IMG/VR virus record: IMGVR_UViG_3300042466_001057
Location: 1-64,000 of that record
Strand: one strand, 5' to 3'
DNA length: 64,000 bases
Origin: a virus
In this document: positions 63,501-64,000 of the stretch, in pieces
Layout of the letters: each line of letters starts with the position of its first letter
Position numbering within the stretch: the stretch's first letter is position 1
Notes under the pieces: generated by a model
Seen by the model: only the letters and a program-made list of their open reading frames with translations
Told to the model about the DNA's origin: nothing
Databases searched by the model: none
Made by a program: the position numbers and the translations under genes

Positions 63501-63664
63501 ATAAATTTACAAATTATATTCCATATAATTTAGACAAGACAAGACAAATGACATACTCTAAAATACTAAGTCCGGCGGATGTTCAACAAACTAATTTAAA
63601 AGACATCTACTCAACTGTTAACTCAACATGGGATAAATTTAACCTTAAAAATACATTAAACTAA
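57509..63664 (+). CDS. Giant baseplate protein with repeats and OmpA-like domain (2051 aa)
   Basis: This 2051-residue protein begins with about eight repeats (residues 32-450) of a unit like YDFSDSVGSKLETIGDSQEN, LLYVKNLYGP. The middle has baseplate-type beta domains (GRIMWFPPYELDFDESI, GWTDHTFLGRPEPVYTY). A Thr/Ala linker lies near residue 1130. Residues 1245-1345 resemble an OmpA-like peptidoglycan-binding fold (YNVSLSKRRIDSVLNYIKQF). A later region has PPICVLRVGDFWHTKVVFD and GVQPMIATVKMGFNFIGG, like tail hub proteins. It is probably a baseplate hub or wedge component that can touch the cell wall. Confidence 0.75.
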   Translation: MESPLSFNSSENFRKKLLVRNLKPYRVDGNFGDYSSPATSEFNLIDFSVIDSPTVDVVGNNQEKYLYKQNKYGPQQTNSTYGDTITINRNLNTSTNYGEYDFSDSVGSKLETIGDSQENLLYVKNLYGPTEYGTSYGNVVNVNVTLLNNSNLGNYGYIQTVGSKLELIGDTKETELIVKNVYKPNDQNNFGGTVWYINNDKTIFTNGSGQYSIVDTENSVLSQVGNVQEVSLRIKNKYTPDQQGDFGPTKYTINNDLILGSNEGEYNFLDTVGNSLEVIGKDEKIRLIVRNEYRPEGGQSQTEVSPFTLIPRPIASKGNYNYGDTLNSDLFLEGKLDRPQLIGLNQYGPDQPRREQPVNQNNQTNSNEGEYGFPDTVESPLELIGEVNLEQLTINSYRPETNNLGIADPNINLPKKPNKGIYNFNDTINSELQIVGTSKEGQAYGKNKYVTGTGTYEVLTIDDLQIKTIGTAYADGLKTLGYIPSTYTPYNILLADNPTGSNGKLSQDSDLASLGAKQLQREFKHRVALELISQTLGRVNALTSSVNPDSGEISVKPNLDPFNAIGILSGTIPVLARNYKISSPQGLIGDAVGFAARLAGLYSPVSLIPGEYFDYPKRRLLNQLIENPIAPLVQGVLGAIRKLTGADSKTSSDLFVNNTSEATKSLLYDQLFYNEYRPDYRLNTPLNPNLFSPAPNYYVGTRKGQITELVSPISEQAQDKNGDPSGGAVLSYSNIGKDFEGQKITEIYTGFNTRPYYDGLNGVQGGLTWMSKNNYIEKYQFVGPGGKTVNTLGQGLGKDNTFYQSNVFGIQFDSTQSTKNDFTKGSILDITQKLVDAGNKSSMKLEHVGNAINQLSKVFNDGYVELTKGSRVVRYTTKTSSPASPDGKDVVGYEYCRLFTKDRPYMTYDELQKTDGNIRKYTNSVLDKTFNLNIAPIRGNESTNVQNGKVKKYMLSIENLSWRTSNKPGYTYEDLPDCERGPFGGRIMWFPPYELDFDESIQAGWTDHTFLGRPEPVYTYQNTSRSGNIGFKIIVDNPSITNLLVEKELQELSNNSEVSKVLDSFFAGCLKYDIYDLAKRYRQFTLKDIFDTVSYLDDEEVDKLTEVLPAENVDGDPVVVNDYSVPSATTSATTATTASTATTASTVTEFNLVEPIVYFRNDYPDPKTTNETTTKNIKDLFDDYKTKRDSYKKNSLKKIIKYNDATYKDYTSTITSLPNASTQTWLTEYIDCREESMDAFFDYAETEFKQLQNFLTELSKALKSGSEIKFKLIGSASAITTDTYNVSLSKRRIDSVLNYIKQFAYDGQTLETYIKNKKLTIEQDAKGEEETIQDAKYKSISCTKEFLTIGQEGVFSINAMACRRVRVSDIVITNPQPQKTEEDKSKNEVQKEIEKAEFVLPAKEEDDEKKDTQNLKITEKRKVQRKRGEPRKDLTKKLLRKLLTECNYFDLVKQSNPMIYDGIKEKIKYFQPAFHSITPEGLNSRLVFLQQCMRPGDTIPTVSEVNGGSTTLVYDDVINSVFGAPPICVLRVGDFWHTKVVFDSLSITYDDSLLDLNPEGIGVQPMIATVKMGFNFIGGHGLAEPVAKLQNALSFNYYANTEMYDERAEATEDVTSKYDAELLKSIKDELGIIDNFNRPATNDGGVTIGAITSNYFDPDTGIITGDINYKDIMKDITVKTKSYANTTVNSLETLYSKQLLGGISILTDERKYSKGYFDYLSGNTSSGATIFGKSEKIQPKVDNLFEKIKQDIEIETIPILRGMATQGFTKDDIRKIKNKLKQMAEALKQLYLSDLETANATIVKDELPLIRLVDQINYVADTTDGYINKMGGVVVYGISGTSKVNVSSVGVTNTINELKQDFFKICSDLNELDTKLSVNIIPTTSKTKYNENFSNDIGLETTGLVGVENRCFMVFGKSILEDPVKFITTVTEPVKNTPTDINWQPFISKNVGWVTELNLATGQFKNEPATTGLYPDYKKSKTKTDEYWKTFKDSYYTNKFTNYIPYNLDKTRQMTYSKILSPADVQQTNLKDIYSTVNSTWDKFNLKNTLN
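57602..58860 (+). repeat. About eight protein repeats at the N-terminus of the giant baseplate protein
   Basis: Each unit is about 50-60 residues with a core like G-x-Y-x-F-x-D-T-V-x-S-x-L-E-x-I-G and then L-x-V-K-N-x-Y-x-P. The copies are clear at protein level but divergent at DNA level, so they are old duplications. They may form a chain of small beta domains along the baseplate. Confidence 0.75.
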
Positions 63665-63665
63665 T

Positions 63666-63986
63666 ATGTCACAATATTATAACAGATACGAAAACTTTTT
63701 AATAAACGGACAACAAACGGTTGTGCCTTTTTTACAATTACCACAAAGAGTAAGTGACCAAAAATATATCTATAGAACAGGACAAAGTAGGTTAGATAAA
63801 ATAAGTTATGAGAAATACGGCACACCATATTTTGGATGGTTAATTCAAATGGCTAACCCACTATACGGAGGTTTAGAGACTGATATTCCTAACGGAACCA
63901 TTTTAATTATACCTTTTCCATTAATTGCTGCGTTGCAAGACTACAAAAGTGCGTTAGATACACATATTTTTTATTATGGCAGGTAA
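63666..63986 (+). CDS. 53: Baseplate wedge protein, gp53-like (LysM-type)
   Basis: This 106-residue protein matches the gp53/LysM-like baseplate family: KYIYRTGQSRLDKISYEKYG, TPYFGWLIQMANPLYGGLET, DIPNGTILIIPFPLIAALQD. The IRTGDTLDxIAxxxYG pattern, a later W and a terminal LxIP are the LysM-like signature. T4 gp53 is part of the inner wedge. The next gene starts 11 bases before its stop. Confidence 0.85.
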   Translation: MSQYYNRYENFLINGQQTVVPFLQLPQRVSDQKYIYRTGQSRLDKISYEKYGTPYFGWLIQMANPLYGGLETDIPNGTILIIPFPLIAALQDYKSALDTHIFYYGR

Positions 63987-64000
63987 ACAAACTAAAAACG
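63976..64000 (+). CDS. Start of the next tail gene (truncated by window)
   Basis: An ATG at 63976 overlaps the gp53-like stop by 11 bases and reads MAGKQTKN to the window edge. Only eight codons are visible. Overlap of tail genes is usual in this module, so it is probably a real gene, but its identity cannot be told. Confidence 0.4.

Noticed and set aside
1-64000. tRNA genes, CRISPR arrays, integrase, insertion sequences
   Set aside because: All gaps between genes are about 105 bases or less and AT-rich; no cloverleaf pattern, no regular spacer array, no transposase or integrase motif was seen.

Overview
This window is a piece of the genome of a tailed bacteriophage with a contractile tail (myovirus), a distant member of the T4 superfamily. 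The evidence is a T4-like series of virion genes: neck proteins of the gp13 and gp14 type, a gp15-like tail terminator, tail sheath gp18, tail tube gp19, a gp26-type baseplate protein, a tape measure, a very large baseplate protein, a gp53-like wedge protein and a gp5-type OB-fold protein. A gp55-like late sigma factor, a family B DNA polymerase, PhoH and dUTPase are also present. The DNA is very AT-rich. Most start codons follow A-rich stretches rather than GGAGG-type ribosome sites, which would fit a Bacteroidota host; that host assignment is inference. No tRNA, CRISPR, integrase or insertion sequence was seen.

Layout. 1-6.5 kb (minus strand): fibre and baseplate proteins, then the late sigma factor. 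6.5-28.7 kb (minus): a block of tightly packed, often overlapping genes dominated by carbohydrate chemistry: about a dozen glycosyltransferases, GDP-mannose 4,6-dehydratase, GDP-fucose synthase, an RfbH-type iron-sulfur dehydratase, a reductase-glycosyltransferase fusion, three methyltransferases and two DUF3431/DUF5672-type proteins. PhoH, a HAD-like protein, dUTPase and a 3'-5' exonuclease sit among them. A terminator lies at 28.7 kb. 28.7-31.3 kb (minus): small hypothetical genes and a WYL-like protein. 31.3-43.6 kb (plus): five fibre or adhesin genes, small genes, a 2OG-Fe(II) oxygenase and the DNA polymerase. 43.6-47.6 kb (minus): a decoration-like protein, the gp13-like neck protein, an Fe/Mn superoxide dismutase and a SNF2 ATPase. 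47.6-64 kb (plus): the tail module.

How it works together. A TATTTAT motif lies shortly upstream of nearly every structural gene start and also upstream of the superoxide dismutase, SNF2 and small ribbon-helix-helix-like genes. I did not find it upstream of the glycan genes I checked. I read it as the late promoter used by the gp55-like factor; TATTTATA is the reverse complement of the T4 late element TATAAATA. The sugar genes could take host GDP-mannose to GDP-fucose and on to a methylated, fucosylated glycan on the virion or the host surface. Four non-structural proteins (superoxide dismutase, a HAD phosphatase, a WYL-like protein and a 45-residue peptide) start with short tails holding I/L-x-E followed by A, G or S, the T4 prohead-protease signature. 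They may therefore be carried inside the capsid.
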